From Bradyrhizobium sp. AUGA SZCCT0283 (GTDB lineage Bacteria > Pseudomonadota > Alphaproteobacteria > Rhizobiales > Xanthobacteraceae), in contig NZ_JAFCLU010000004.1 of the NCBI RefSeq assembly GCF_018130385.1, positions 1 to 64,000 on the forward strand: a stretch of DNA of 64,000 bases. Reading direction: 5' to 3'. Position numbers and translations under genes: made by a program. This document shows, piece after piece, positions 25,118 to 34,386 of this stretch. Within the stretch, counting starts at the first letter, position 1. Each line of letters opens with the position of its first letter. The notes beneath the pieces were generated by a model. It ran no database searches and was not told the origin of the DNA. It saw only the letters and a list, made by a program, of their open reading frames with translations.

Positions 25118-27148
25118 ATGATCAAGCTCAACCGTATCGGAAACAAACTGGGCTTGGCCGGGGCAGTCGGCGTCTTGCTGGCGACCGGCATGGTGGCCAA
25201 CCAGATGGTCACCGAATCGAAAATCGAGGAAAGCAGCGAGCGCGCCGCCCGGTCGCAGCAGGTGGCCGACAACTCGCTCGCCGCGCATATCGACCTGCGC
25301 AAGATTCAGCTTGCCGCCAGCGCCGTCAGGCTGGCCAGAACCCCCGCCGAGGTCGAAAAGACCATTGCCGATTTGCTGCGCCACAAGGCGAGCGAAGCAA
25401 TGGAACTGGACGCCGCGCTTGCAACCGCCCAGCGGCCGGACGCCCGGGAGCGGCTGCAGAAGATCAAGGCCTTGATGGACGGTTTTACCGCCGCCGTGGA
25501 GGATCTCGCCAAGGCGCAGACCACGCTGCTGGCGCAGATCGAAAAGCGCTCGGTCATCTCGGAGGAATGGACCAAGGCCGTCGATGCCCAGCTGGGTTCG
25601 CCGGCCATGGCGAAGCTGGACAATCGCCTCGAGATCGAACGTTTGATGTTTCAGGCCGACGGAAAGGTAAACGCGCTGCGGGCAGCCGCCTGGAAACTCG
25701 GCGCCACCGGCGACGCCAACCTGGTCACGGCGATGGGCAAGACCGAGGCCTCGCTGAAGGACGTGTTCAACAAGCTGCGCGGTGAGGCCGACGACCGCGA
25801 GTTGTTGGTCGTGGTCTCTAACCTGTCTTCGATCGTCAAGCGCTTCCTCGCCGCCAATGAGGAAGCTGTAAAGACCGAGCAGTCGAAGAACGACATCATC
25901 GCCAATCGCACGGTCAGGGCCGCGGCAGATGTCGCCAACCTGATGGAAGAGACGGTCGCTGGCGCGCAAAAGGACGCGAGGATCTCCAAGGACGAGGTCA
26001 TGGCCGATACCGAGCGCGCCAACCGCATCAACCTGATCATGGCGATCGTCGTCGTCATGTCGCTGATCGCCTCGGTGGTGTTTTCCTTCCTCGGCGTCGC
26101 ACGTCCGATGACGCGCCTGAACGGTGCGTTGGGCAGGATGGCCGGCGGCGATCTCGACGTCGAGATTCCCGGCGCCGGCCGCGGCGACGAAATCGGCGAC
26201 CTCGCCAAGACGGTGACCGTCATTCGCGAGAACGCCGAGCACAAGGCGCGCGAGGAAGCCGAAGCCAAGGTCGAGCAGGATCAGGTCGCGGCGCGGCGGC
26301 GCAAGGCCGAAATGATCAAGCTCGCCGACGATTTCGAAGGCGCGGTCGGCAAGATCGTGGAAACCGTGTCGTCGGCGTCTACCGAACTCGAGTCCGCCGC
26401 CGGCACGCTGACGGCGACCGCCGAACGTGCCCAGGAACTGACCACGATGGTGGCCGCGGCTTCCGAGGAAGCCTCCACCAATGTGCAGTCGGTGGCTTCC
26501 TCCACCGAGGAGATGGCCTCATCCATCACCGAGATCGGCCGTCAGGTTCAGGAATCGGCGCGGATGGCCAATGAGGCCGTCGATCAGGCCCGCACCACCA
26601 ATGACCGGGTCAGCGAATTGTCGAAGGCGGCGGCCCGCATCGGCGCGGTGGTCGAACTCATCAACACTATCGCCGAACAGACCAATCTGCTGGCGCTCAA
26701 CGCCACCATCGAGGCGGCCCGCGCCGGCGATGCCGGCCGCGGTTTCGCCGTCGTGGCGTCTGAGGTAAAGGCGCTGGCGGAACAGACCTCGAAGGCGACC
26801 GGCGAGATCGGCCAGCAGATCACCGGCATCCAGGCGGCGACCGAGGAGTCCGTCGGAGCGATCCAGGCGATCAGCACCACCATCGAGAAGCTGTCGGAGA
26901 TATCCTCGACCATTGCGGCCGCCGTGGAAGAGCAGGGTGCAGCAACCCAGGAAATCTCCCGCAACGTGCAGCAGGCCGCCCGGGGCACCCAGCAGGTCTC
27001 CGCCAACATCACCGACGTGCAGCGCGGCGCCGGCGAGACCGGCACGGCGTCTTCGCAGGTGCTCTCCTCGGCGCAGTCGCTGTCGTCGGACAGTGGCCGT
27101 CTCAAGCGCGAGGTCGGCAAGTTCCTGAACTCGGTGCGGGCGGCGTAA
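25118..27148 (+). CDS. Chemoreceptor 2: helical-bundle sensor, HAMP and signalling domain
   Basis: 676 residues from the ATG at 25118 ([12 protein letters not shown]). I prefer this start because the first membrane helix begins soon after (about 10-28); the open frame upstream lacks sense. The periplasmic part (about 30-300) is predicted all-helical, of the long helical-bimodular or 4HB type. TM2 is near 303-326 ([20 protein letters not shown]), then HAMP (IARPMTRL-like, [20 protein letters not shown]). The signalling module is nearly identical to that of the other three receptors in this array and ends KFLNSVRAA. The ligand is unknown. A strong terminator follows. Confidence 0.9.
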   Translation: MIKLNRIGNKLGLAGAVGVLLATGMVANQMVTESKIEESSERAARSQQVADNSLAAHIDLRKIQLAASAVRLARTPAEVEKTIADLLRHKASEAMELDAALATAQRPDARERLQKIKALMDGFTAAVEDLAKAQTTLLAQIEKRSVISEEWTKAVDAQLGSPAMAKLDNRLEIERLMFQADGKVNALRAAAWKLGATGDANLVTAMGKTEASLKDVFNKLRGEADDRELLVVVSNLSSIVKRFLAANEEAVKTEQSKNDIIANRTVRAAADVANLMEETVAGAQKDARISKDEVMADTERANRINLIMAIVVVMSLIASVVFSFLGVARPMTRLNGALGRMAGGDLDVEIPGAGRGDEIGDLAKTVTVIRENAEHKAREEAEAKVEQDQVAARRRKAEMIKLADDFEGAVGKIVETVSSASTELESAAGTLTATAERAQELTTMVAAASEEASTNVQSVASSTEEMASSITEIGRQVQESARMANEAVDQARTTNDRVSELSKAAARIGAVVELINTIAEQTNLLALNATIEAARAGDAGRGFAVVASEVKALAEQTSKATGEIGQQITGIQAATEESVGAIQAISTTIEKLSEISSTIAAAVEEQGAATQEISRNVQQAARGTQQVSANITDVQRGAGETGTASSQVLSSAQSLSSDSGRLKREVGKFLNSVRAA

Positions 27149-27173
27149 GTAGCCGACTGACCGCCAGCCAGAT

Positions 27174-27203
27174 AACCCGCTCCTGAACAAGGGGCGGGTT
27201 TTG
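27174..27203 (+). terminator. Rho-independent terminator after chemoreceptor 2
   Basis: The stem AACCCGCTCC pairs with GGGGCGGGTT around the loop TGAACAA and is followed by TTTG. It lies 26 bases after the stop codon. Confidence 0.75.
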
Positions 27204-27417
27204 CCGTTCTGAGTCGGGGGGCAAAGCCGGCTGCAACGTGGTCAGTCCGCATCCTCACACTGAACCACCGCCAAACTTTCTTGGCGCCGGCCGCAGATTC
27301 CGGTTAACGGAAACTCGGTATATCTACTGAGTACAAAATTAACGGGAAGAAAGCGGCCGACATATACGATTCCGCGCAATGGGACGGACGACCCCCGTCG
27401 TCGCGCGGAGATCACGC

Positions 27418-29118
27418 ATGTTTGGAACGATACGCCTGGCCAGGATGACGGTTGGCCGAAAGATCTATGCCCTCATCTGCCTCAGCTTCATCGGGCTCCT
27501 GGGCGGGACCTTTCTCGAATCGCGCGAACTGGCATCGAGCCTCGACCAGCAGAAACAGATCGAGCTGAGGCACCTCGGCGACCTCGCGCTCGGCATCATC
27601 AAGGAAGAGCACGCGGCGGCGCAGAAGGGCGGCGTTTCGGACGCCGACGCCCAGAAGCGCGCGATGGCGCGGATCGGCGCGCTCCGCTACGGCAACAACG
27701 ACTATTACTGGATCAACGACATGCATCCGAAGATGGTGATGCATCCGATCAAGCCGGAAATGAACGGCAACGATCTGTCGAGCTACAAGGATCCGAACGG
27801 CAAGCTCCTGTTCGTCGACTTCGTCGATACGGTCAAAAAGGGCGGCTCAGGCTTCGTTCCCTACGAGTGGCCCAAGCCGGGCTTCGACAAGCCGCAGCCG
27901 AAATTGTCCTACGTGGTCGGCTTTGCGCCGTGGAACTGGGTCGTCGGCACCGGCGTCTACATCGACGACCTGAAGGCGCAGACCTGGGCTTCGACCCAGC
28001 GGTCCCTGATCGTTGCCGGCGCGATCCTGCTGCTTACGCTCGTGGTGTCGATCTTCGTGGCGCGCAGTGTCACCGGCCCGCTGCAACGGATGACGGTCGC
28101 GATGAAGGACCTCGCCGGCGGCAACCTTGCCGTCGAGGTGCCCGGCGTCGGACGCGGCGACGAGGTCGGCGAGATGGCCAAGGCAGTCGAGATCTTCAAG
28201 AGCAATGCCATCGCCCGTCAGGCGCTGGAGGCCGAGCAGCGCGAGGCCGAGACCCGCGCGATGAGCGGCCGCAAGGCGGACATGAACAAGATGGCCAACG
28301 ATTTCGAGGCCGCCGTCGGCCAGATCGTCGAAGCAGTATCGTCGGCATCGAGCCAGCTCGAAATATCCGCGGGCACGCTGACCGCGACCGCGGAACGCGC
28401 GCAGGAACTCACCACCGCAGTCGCGGCAGCTTCCGAGGAAGCTTCTACCAACGTACAGTCGGTGGCCTCCGCCACCGAGGAGATGGCTTCGTCCGTCACC
28501 GAGATCAGCCGCCAGGTGCAGGAATCGGCGCGGATGGCCAATGACGCCGTCGATCAGGCGCGTGTCACCAACGACCGCGTCAGCGAATTGTCGAAGGCGG
28601 CAACCCGCATCGGCGACGTCGTCGAACTGATCAACACCATCGCGGGCCAGACCAATCTGCTGGCGCTCAACGCCACCATCGAGGCGGCGCGCGCCGGAGA
28701 AGCAGGCCGCGGCTTCGCGGTCGTGGCGTCCGAGGTGAAGGCGCTGGCCGAGCAGACCGCAAAGGCCACTGGCGAGATCGGCCAACAGATCAGCGGCATC
28801 CAGGCGGCGACCCAGGAATCCGTGAACGCGATCCAGGCGATCAGCGGCACCATCGAGAAGCTGTCGGAGATCTCGTCGACCATCGCGGCGGCCGTGGAAG
28901 AACAGGGCGCCGCGACGCAGGAGATCTCCCGCAACGTGCAGCAGGCCTCGATGGGAACCCAGCAGGTCTCTTCCAACATTACCGACGTGCAGCGCGGCGC
29001 CAGGGAAACCGGATCGGCGTCCTCGCAGGTGCTTGCGGCGGCGCAATCGCTATCGGGCGACTCCAACCGCCTCAAGCTCGAGGTCGGCAGGTTCCTCGAC
29101 TCGGTGCGGGCGGCCTGA
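27418..29118 (+). CDS. Chemoreceptor 3: sCache_2 sensor, HAMP and signalling domain
   Basis: 566 residues from the ATG at 27418 with GGAG 7 bases upstream. TM1 is near residues 14-33. The periplasmic part (about 35-195) is a single Cache domain (sCache_2): [36 protein letters not shown] and [18 protein letters not shown] are typical and often bind small organic acids. TM2 is near 196-216, then HAMP ([21 protein letters not shown]) and the signalling hairpin with the same C-terminal tail as its neighbours. It is the shortest receptor of the four and the most likely to sense a carboxylate such as those used by neighbouring catabolic genes (inference). Confidence 0.9.
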   Translation: MFGTIRLARMTVGRKIYALICLSFIGLLGGTFLESRELASSLDQQKQIELRHLGDLALGIIKEEHAAAQKGGVSDADAQKRAMARIGALRYGNNDYYWINDMHPKMVMHPIKPEMNGNDLSSYKDPNGKLLFVDFVDTVKKGGSGFVPYEWPKPGFDKPQPKLSYVVGFAPWNWVVGTGVYIDDLKAQTWASTQRSLIVAGAILLLTLVVSIFVARSVTGPLQRMTVAMKDLAGGNLAVEVPGVGRGDEVGEMAKAVEIFKSNAIARQALEAEQREAETRAMSGRKADMNKMANDFEAAVGQIVEAVSSASSQLEISAGTLTATAERAQELTTAVAAASEEASTNVQSVASATEEMASSVTEISRQVQESARMANDAVDQARVTNDRVSELSKAATRIGDVVELINTIAGQTNLLALNATIEAARAGEAGRGFAVVASEVKALAEQTAKATGEIGQQISGIQAATQESVNAIQAISGTIEKLSEISSTIAAAVEEQGAATQEISRNVQQASMGTQQVSSNITDVQRGARETGSASSQVLAAAQSLSGDSNRLKLEVGRFLDSVRAA

Positions 29119-29137
29119 TCGCGCTGACTGTTTGGTC

Positions 29138-29164
29138 CGAAGCCGGTTCCGCATGCCGGCTTCG
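29138..29164 (+). terminator. Weak hairpin after chemoreceptor 3
   Basis: CGAAGCCGG and CCGGCTTCG form a 9-base stem with a 9-base loop, but no T run follows. It is a possible terminator or mRNA end. Confidence 0.35.
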
Positions 29165-29363
29165 TGCTCGCTGATGATCCGAATCGGGAACTCAAGCTGC
29201 CGTGGGCAGATTGTTTTGGCTGCATGAGGAGTGCGAGACATCCGTAGATCGCAAAATTGCGATTGCGGCATGGGCCGACCAATCGCCCTGAGTGAAACTG
29301 ATGGCGAATGTGGCCAATGAATTTCCGAAATCGGGAAAAATTGGTAAGATGCAAAGGCATCGT

Positions 29364-29393
29364 GAAGATCTGATGCCAGAAGATCTGATGCCA
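29364..29393. repeat. Perfect tandem duplication of 15 bases
   Basis: GAAGATCTGATGCCA occurs twice back to back. It lies in the 449-base gap between chemoreceptor 3 and the AraC gene. I see no gene in that gap (29119-29567). A duplication this clean is either recent or a regulatory site. Confidence 0.75.
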
Positions 29394-29567
29394 TGTGTTC
29401 TGCGTCAATGAAGATGGGCCAGGACTCAAGACGCTTCATCCAATGGCTGGGCGCATCGAGGCGCCCTCCCGCCATGGTCAAGTTGCGCGCATGTTCCCTC
29501 TCAATTCCGGCTAGCGTTTTTTTTCGTTGTTGCGACGATCGCTACCGACGGCTCGGATGACCGCCGC

Positions 29568-30536
29568 GTGTCGTTGCTTGATGAACTAGTTGACTCTGAC
29601 TTCGTGAAGATCAGCCGGTCTCCGGATTTCGATCATTTCCGGAGCATCGAAGGATTGGGCGAGGCAAGCAGCATTCCACTCGATTGCCGGGGTTTCGCCG
29701 CTTCGTTCGCATCGCTGAGGCTGAAGGCCTGCACGATCTATCTGCAGCGGACATTTCCGCGAATCCTTCAGATACAATATTCCACGGCCGGGGCGATCGT
29801 CGGCCTGATGATGGACGATGCGGCTTCGCTGATCCTGAACGGTGTGGAGGCCCGCGCGCCGGCATTCCTGCTGGTCAAAGGCACCGCGAAATGTGAGATC
29901 GTGGAGCAGCAGGCCAATCTGGTCGCCTTGGTGAATTTCGATTCCGTCGATGATCGCGGCTGGCCGGGCGAGCCCGACCGCGCTCAGGTGATTGCGACGG
30001 AACCTGCCAAATTCGAGGCGCTTCGCACGACGTTGCGCGATGTCCTGAAGCTCGCGTCGCATTCGCCCGATACACTCGTTCAGCCTGATGTGATCGAGAG
30101 TATTGAAGAATCGATCCTGCAGGCGGTCGATCTGGTGATGGCTGCGGCATCGCCGGCGTCCGAAGCCAAGCGCCTGAGCCTGAGCCACTATCTGGCGCTG
30201 GTCCGCAAGTTCGACGAGTTCGTCGCCGTCAACGCCGGCAAGACGCTGTACAGCGCCGACGTGGCACGACAGCTTGGGGTCTCGGTCCGGACGCTGCATA
30301 ACGCCGTGGTTGCGATTCGCGGCATGAGCATGCATCGTTATATGCGGCTGCGGCGGCTGTGGAGCGTGCGTCAGCAATTGCTGCGGGGGGCGTCGCTGCA
30401 ATCGATCAAGGCGGTCGCGCTCGTGAACGGCTTCTGGCACATGGGCGAATTCACTTCGCTGTATCGCGAGTTGTTTGGCGAAACGCCGCAGCAGACGTTG
30501 TCGGCGGCGCGGAAGCCGCCGGGCGAGCCGTCGTGA
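29568..30536 (+). CDS. AraC-family transcriptional regulator
   Basis: 322 residues; the start at 29568 is GTG without a strong ribosome site, so a nearby internal start is possible. The N-terminal two thirds look like the AraC-like ligand-binding region found in many rhizobial regulators (FAASFASLRLKACTIYLQ). The C-terminal HTH_18 domain (about 220-310) has ADVARQLGVSVRTLHNAV and GFWHMGEFTSLYRELFGETP, which is the AraC signature. It sits between chemoreceptors 3 and 4 on the same strand, a candidate regulator of this cluster, though this is positional inference. Its codon use is similar to the neighbours. Confidence 0.85.
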   Translation: MSLLDELVDSDFVKISRSPDFDHFRSIEGLGEASSIPLDCRGFAASFASLRLKACTIYLQRTFPRILQIQYSTAGAIVGLMMDDAASLILNGVEARAPAFLLVKGTAKCEIVEQQANLVALVNFDSVDDRGWPGEPDRAQVIATEPAKFEALRTTLRDVLKLASHSPDTLVQPDVIESIEESILQAVDLVMAAASPASEAKRLSLSHYLALVRKFDEFVAVNAGKTLYSADVARQLGVSVRTLHNAVVAIRGMSMHRYMRLRRLWSVRQQLLRGASLQSIKAVALVNGFWHMGEFTSLYRELFGETPQQTLSAARKPPGEPS

Positions 30537-30599
30537 GTCCGGCGAAGCGACGCGGGATTGCGTATTTCTACGAATTGCGCATCCCGGCTGGCTTAGGCC

Positions 30600-30611
30600 C
30601 TGATTAACCAT
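30600..30611. promoter_or_regulatory. Possible CtrA site upstream of chemoreceptor 4
   Basis: CTGATTAACCAT contains TTAACCAT, a known CtrA half-site form in alphaproteobacteria. It lies about 185 bases before the start at 30795, in an otherwise empty gap (30537-30794). Confidence 0.35.
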
Positions 30612-30794
30612 CGTATGGAACGCTGGCGCGTATGAGTGTCGCTCTGTGGCGAAGCCGCTGCAGGAGCCCTTCGTTCGCAACGAACCGGCTCGTCCGATTG
30701 TCCGGCCCGGCGCTTTTCAACCGTGATCCCGCTGCGCGGGAAACAACGGCATCGCTGCGATTCACTGACGCTGCTGCTTTCAAGGACGCCCATC

Positions 30795-32546
30795 ATGTCG
30801 AGCATCACCCGCTTCGTTCTGAATCTATCCATCGTCGCCAAGCTCGGCATCGCCTCGGGCCTCGGCGTCCTGCTCGTCGCCACGATGGTGATCGTTCAGA
30901 TCCGGTCCAACGCGGCGATGCGCGATCTCGACGCTCGCATGGCGGCGCAACAGACGATCGCGCGAGATGCGGTGGATGCCAAGGCGTCGATCCGCGGCAT
31001 GCAGATTGGCGTGCGCGACCTTCGCCTCGTAAGCAATCCGGCAGATATGCAAAAGGCGAATGACTATCTCGCTGCCCGTCTCAAATCGGTGAACAAATTC
31101 GCCGACGAAATGTACAAGCTCTCCAATTCAGCCGAGAACCGTGCTCGCATCGAGAAGCTCAAGGCGCGGGCGGAAGATTATTCGAAGGGCGCTCAGCAAA
31201 TCGCCGCCGTTCGCAGTGAGGCGATCGCTGCGGCAGGTGGCGGTGCTGAAGCCGGCGCGAAGATTGCGAAGCTGAACGAGGAAGCCGTCCGCATCGCCCG
31301 CGAAATCACTTTGCCGATCGCCGCCGACCTTGAACCGCTCGCGAACCAGATCGCCGATTTTGCCAAGCACGGCGTGGAAGAGCAGGCCGCCCAGGCCGCC
31401 CGCGAAATGGCAATGGCTGAATGGGAATCCATGGCTTTGGGTATCGGCACGGTTCTGTTGCTGATCGGCACCAGCATATTCTCCTTCTTCACGATCGCGC
31501 GTCCGATGCGCGCGCTGAGCGTATCGATGGAAGAGCTCGCCGGTGGCAATTTCGCGGTGGTGCTGCCGGGGCTTGGCCGCAAGGATGAACTTGGCGCGGT
31601 CGCCGCCGCCGTCGAGAAGTTCAAGGTCGTCTCGGAACAGAAGGCGCGCGAGGAGGCGGAAGCCAAGATCAAGCAGGATCAGATCGCGGCCCAACAGCGC
31701 AAGGTCGAGATGGTCAGGCTTGCCGACTCCTTTGAGGCCGCCGTGGGCGAGATCGTCGAAACCGTGTCATCCGCTTCGACCGAACTCGAAGCCTCGGCCA
31801 GCACGCTGACGGCGACCGCCGAGCGCGCGCAGCAGGTGACGACCATGGTGGCCGCGGCTTCGGAAGAGGCTTCCACCAACGTGCAGTCGGTGGCGTCGGC
31901 GACGGAAGAGCTGTCTTCTTCCGTCAACGAGATCAGCCGCCAGGTGCAGGAATCGGCGCGGATGGCCAATGAGGCTGTCGACCAGGCCCGTCATACCAAT
32001 GGCCGCGTCAGCGAATTGTCGAAGGCGGCCGCCCGCATCGGCGACGTGGTCGAACTCATCAACACGATCGCCGGCCAGACCAATCTGCTGGCGCTCAATG
32101 CCACCATTGAGGCCGCGCGTGCCGGTGAAGCCGGCCGCGGTTTTGCCGTCGTGGCCTCTGAAGTGAAGGCGCTCGCCGAACAAACTGCAAAGGCCACCGG
32201 CGAGATCGGCCAGCAGATTACCAGTATCCAGGGCGCGACCCAGGAGTCGGTGAATGCGATCCAGGCAATCAGCGGCACCATCGAAAGGCTGTCGGAGATC
32301 GCCTCGACAATTGCGGCGGCGGTGGAAGAGCAGGGCGCGGCGACGCAGGAAATCTCCCGCAACGTGCAGCAGGCCGCTCAGGGCACCCAGCAGGTCTCCT
32401 CCAACATCACCGACGTCCAGCGCGGTGCCAGCGAGACCGGCTCGGCCTCCGCGCAGGTGCTTTCGGCGGCCCAGTCGCTGTCGAGCGACAGCAACCGTCT
32501 CAAGCTCGAGGTCGGCAAATTCCTGGATTCCGTGCGGGCGGCCTGA
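30795..32546 (+). CDS. Chemoreceptor 4: four-helix-bundle sensor, HAMP and signalling domain
   Basis: 583 residues from the ATG at 30795 with AAGGAC 7 bases upstream; the longer open frame to 30636 begins with unlikely sequence. TM1 is near 13-35 ([20 protein letters not shown]). The periplasmic part (about 36-212) is helical, consistent with a 4HB-type bundle. TM2 is near 214-235 ([20 protein letters not shown]), then HAMP ([23 protein letters not shown]) and the shared signalling module ending KFLDSVRAA. Its signalling part is close in DNA to chemoreceptor 1. Ligand unknown. Confidence 0.9.
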   Translation: MSSITRFVLNLSIVAKLGIASGLGVLLVATMVIVQIRSNAAMRDLDARMAAQQTIARDAVDAKASIRGMQIGVRDLRLVSNPADMQKANDYLAARLKSVNKFADEMYKLSNSAENRARIEKLKARAEDYSKGAQQIAAVRSEAIAAAGGGAEAGAKIAKLNEEAVRIAREITLPIAADLEPLANQIADFAKHGVEEQAAQAAREMAMAEWESMALGIGTVLLLIGTSIFSFFTIARPMRALSVSMEELAGGNFAVVLPGLGRKDELGAVAAAVEKFKVVSEQKAREEAEAKIKQDQIAAQQRKVEMVRLADSFEAAVGEIVETVSSASTELEASASTLTATAERAQQVTTMVAAASEEASTNVQSVASATEELSSSVNEISRQVQESARMANEAVDQARHTNGRVSELSKAAARIGDVVELINTIAGQTNLLALNATIEAARAGEAGRGFAVVASEVKALAEQTAKATGEIGQQITSIQGATQESVNAIQAISGTIERLSEIASTIAAAVEEQGAATQEISRNVQQAAQGTQQVSSNITDVQRGASETGSASAQVLSAAQSLSSDSNRLKLEVGKFLDSVRAA

Positions 32547-32594
32547 GATGGGCCGGACGCTTCCAAAACAAGGGAAGGGGTAGGATTACTCTTT

Positions 32595-32624
32595 CGTCAT
32601 GCCGGGACAAGCCCGGCCATGACG
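32595..32624. repeat. Short palindrome, family F (CGTCATGCCGGG...CCCGGCCATGACGG)
   Basis: A hairpin with arms GTCATGCCGGG and CCCGGCCATGAC at the convergent junction of chemoreceptor 4 and the thiolase-like gene. It is a likely bidirectional terminator. Confidence 0.6.
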
Positions 32625-32635
32625 GAGCAGGGCTG

Positions 32636-34150
32636 TCAGCCCGCCCGCCACTCCAGCACGCCATCTTCAGCGGTCACGATTGCGCCGAGCGATCCCACCG
32701 GCGTGCGGTCCATGTTCAAGAGGCGCGCAAGCGTCTTCTCGTCATTGGCGGGGACGCGGGCCAGCGCCCGCGCGTCGGCCTCGGTGCGCAGCATCGCCAC
32801 GCCGTGCTCGACTTCGCCCTTGCCCTTGTAGAGGACGGTGAAGCTCTCGACCTTGCCCTTGCCTGAAGCTTCGGTGACAAAGTCCGGCACCCTGCGGCGA
32901 TGGCGGTCGGCTTCGGCCTGGACGCTGGTGTCCTGCTCGAGGGCCTGCTTCGGCGCTTCGCGCGACAGCACCAGTCCGTGATGCTTGGTGACGAAGCCGC
33001 CCTGGCCGTAGAGCAGGCCGAGCTTGCCGCTCTTGCGCAAGCTTCGCACCATCGCGACGGCTGCGTGCGTCATATAGGTGTTGAGCGGCGCGCCGAAGAA
33101 GGTGAGGCCGCCGGTTACCGTCGGCTGCACGTCGGGCCCAAGGCCAAGCGTCCGCCGCGCCATCTTGGGCACGCAGGGAAAGCAGCTGTAGAGCTCGATG
33201 GCGTCGAATTTCTTGCCGTCGCCTTCGACCAGGTCCATCACCGCCTTCAGCACGGCATTCTGCGGATGGCTTTCATAGAACTGGTCGCGGACGAGGTAAT
33301 CACGCGGCTCTTCCGCCGAGGCGCCGCCGATCGGATAGATCAGGCGATCCTCGGGGACGCCGGCCGCACGGGCCTTCGCCAGCGACGTCAGCAGCACCGC
33401 GCCGCCCATGTTCACGGTTGGATTGGCCACCATCAGCTTTGTATAGGGCCAGGCGATCAGACGGTTTTCCGGTGTGGGCGTGGTGATCTCATCCGGCGCA
33501 AAACGCTTCTTCAGCCATGAATTTTCATTCTCGGAAGCAACGCGCGCGTAGGTCGACCACAGCGCGCCGGATTCCGCCAGTGCCTCGCGCGGGGTCTGGC
33601 CCCAATGCGCCGATGTCGCGGACTCATACAGCGGATAGACCGTAATGGGGCGGAACACGCCGAGCTTCACCGCCATCGGCTTCTGGAACGCCGCGCCGCG
33701 CTTCGGCTCCTCGACGTCATGGGCGAACGGCGTCCATGGCAGCGCGATGCCGCCGCGCTCGGCCTTGGTTGCGGTGGATTGCGCCTCCGCACCGCAGACC
33801 ACGGCCACGCTGCATTCACCGCGCGCGATGCGCTTGGCCGCTTCGTGGATGTAGCGGATCGGGCTCTCGCCGCCGACCGGGCCGTAATAGCAATGCGCCG
33901 GATTGGCGCCGAGCCGCGCGGCGAGCTGCTTCTCGGGATCGCGGTAGCGCCAGCTCAGGAAATTGACGACATCGAGCGAGCCGAGCTCGCCGAGCAGTTT
34001 TGCCCCGCTGTCCGCTTCCGCGCGCCGTACGGCTTCCTCGAGCAGCGCCAGCGGCTCGAGGCCGGCGGCGACGTCCTTTGGCCGGTCGGCGATTTCGCCG
34101 ACGCCGACGATGACGGGAATGCGGTTTTCGGGGAGGGGGGTGTTCGACAT
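32636..34150 (-). CDS. Thiolase-like acetyl-CoA acetyltransferase family protein lacking the usual nucleophile
   Basis: 504 residues from the ATG at 34148-34150. It has the thiolase fold of the SCP2-thiolase-like group. The N-half (residues about 12-290) includes the segment GPVGGESPIRYIHEAAKRIA, where the active-site Cys of true thiolases should stand, but it reads G-G-E-S (93-96). The C-half shows YSCFPCVP and FGAPLNTY, where thiolases have a GHP motif. A C-terminal extension (about 425-504) resembles an OB-like domain. It is often annotated acetyl-CoA acetyltransferase, but the lost nucleophile argues for a different acyl-CoA reaction. Genes for lipid or ketone oxidation lie near. Confidence 0.78.
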   Translation of the reverse strand: MSNTPLPENRIPVIVGVGEIADRPKDVAAGLEPLALLEEAVRRAEADSGAKLLGELGSLDVVNFLSWRYRDPEKQLAARLGANPAHCYYGPVGGESPIRYIHEAAKRIARGECSVAVVCGAEAQSTATKAERGGIALPWTPFAHDVEEPKRGAAFQKPMAVKLGVFRPITVYPLYESATSAHWGQTPREALAESGALWSTYARVASENENSWLKKRFAPDEITTPTPENRLIAWPYTKLMVANPTVNMGGAVLLTSLAKARAAGVPEDRLIYPIGGASAEEPRDYLVRDQFYESHPQNAVLKAVMDLVEGDGKKFDAIELYSCFPCVPKMARRTLGLGPDVQPTVTGGLTFFGAPLNTYMTHAAVAMVRSLRKSGKLGLLYGQGGFVTKHHGLVLSREAPKQALEQDTSVQAEADRHRRRVPDFVTEASGKGKVESFTVLYKGKGEVEHGVAMLRTEADARALARVPANDEKTLARLLNMDRTPVGSLGAIVTAEDGVLEWRAG

Positions 34151-34180
34151 TTTTTCTTTCTTTGCCTTCAACGTGCACAG

Positions 34181-34273
34181 ACCTCATCCTGAGGAGCCGC
34201 GAAGCGGTGTCTCGAAGGATGGGCCACGGGCCTCATGGTTCGAGACGGCGCTTCGCGCCTCCTCACCATGAGG
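34181..34273. repeat. Palindromic repeat, family A
   Basis: Modules CCTCATCCTGAGGAG...TCTCGAAGGATGGG and CCTCATGGTTCGAGACGG...CTCCTCACCATGAGG. It lies between two genes on the minus strand and is directly followed by a family B repeat. Confidence 0.85.
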
Positions 34274-34281
34274 AGAGAATC

Positions 34282-34374
34282 GTAGGGTGGGGCAAAGGCG
34301 CGCCAGCGTCGTGGCCACCAACTAGCTTCTTGCTCGAAAAAATGGTGGGCACGCTTCGCTTTGCCCACCCTACG
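34282..34374. repeat. Palindromic repeat, family B
   Basis: GTAGGGTGGGGCAAAGGCGCGCC at the left and GGGCACGCTTCGCTTTGCCCACCCTACG at the right. Adjacent to a family A copy, so the two families are stacked here. Confidence 0.85.
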
Positions 34375-34386
34375 AGATTTTCGCCA

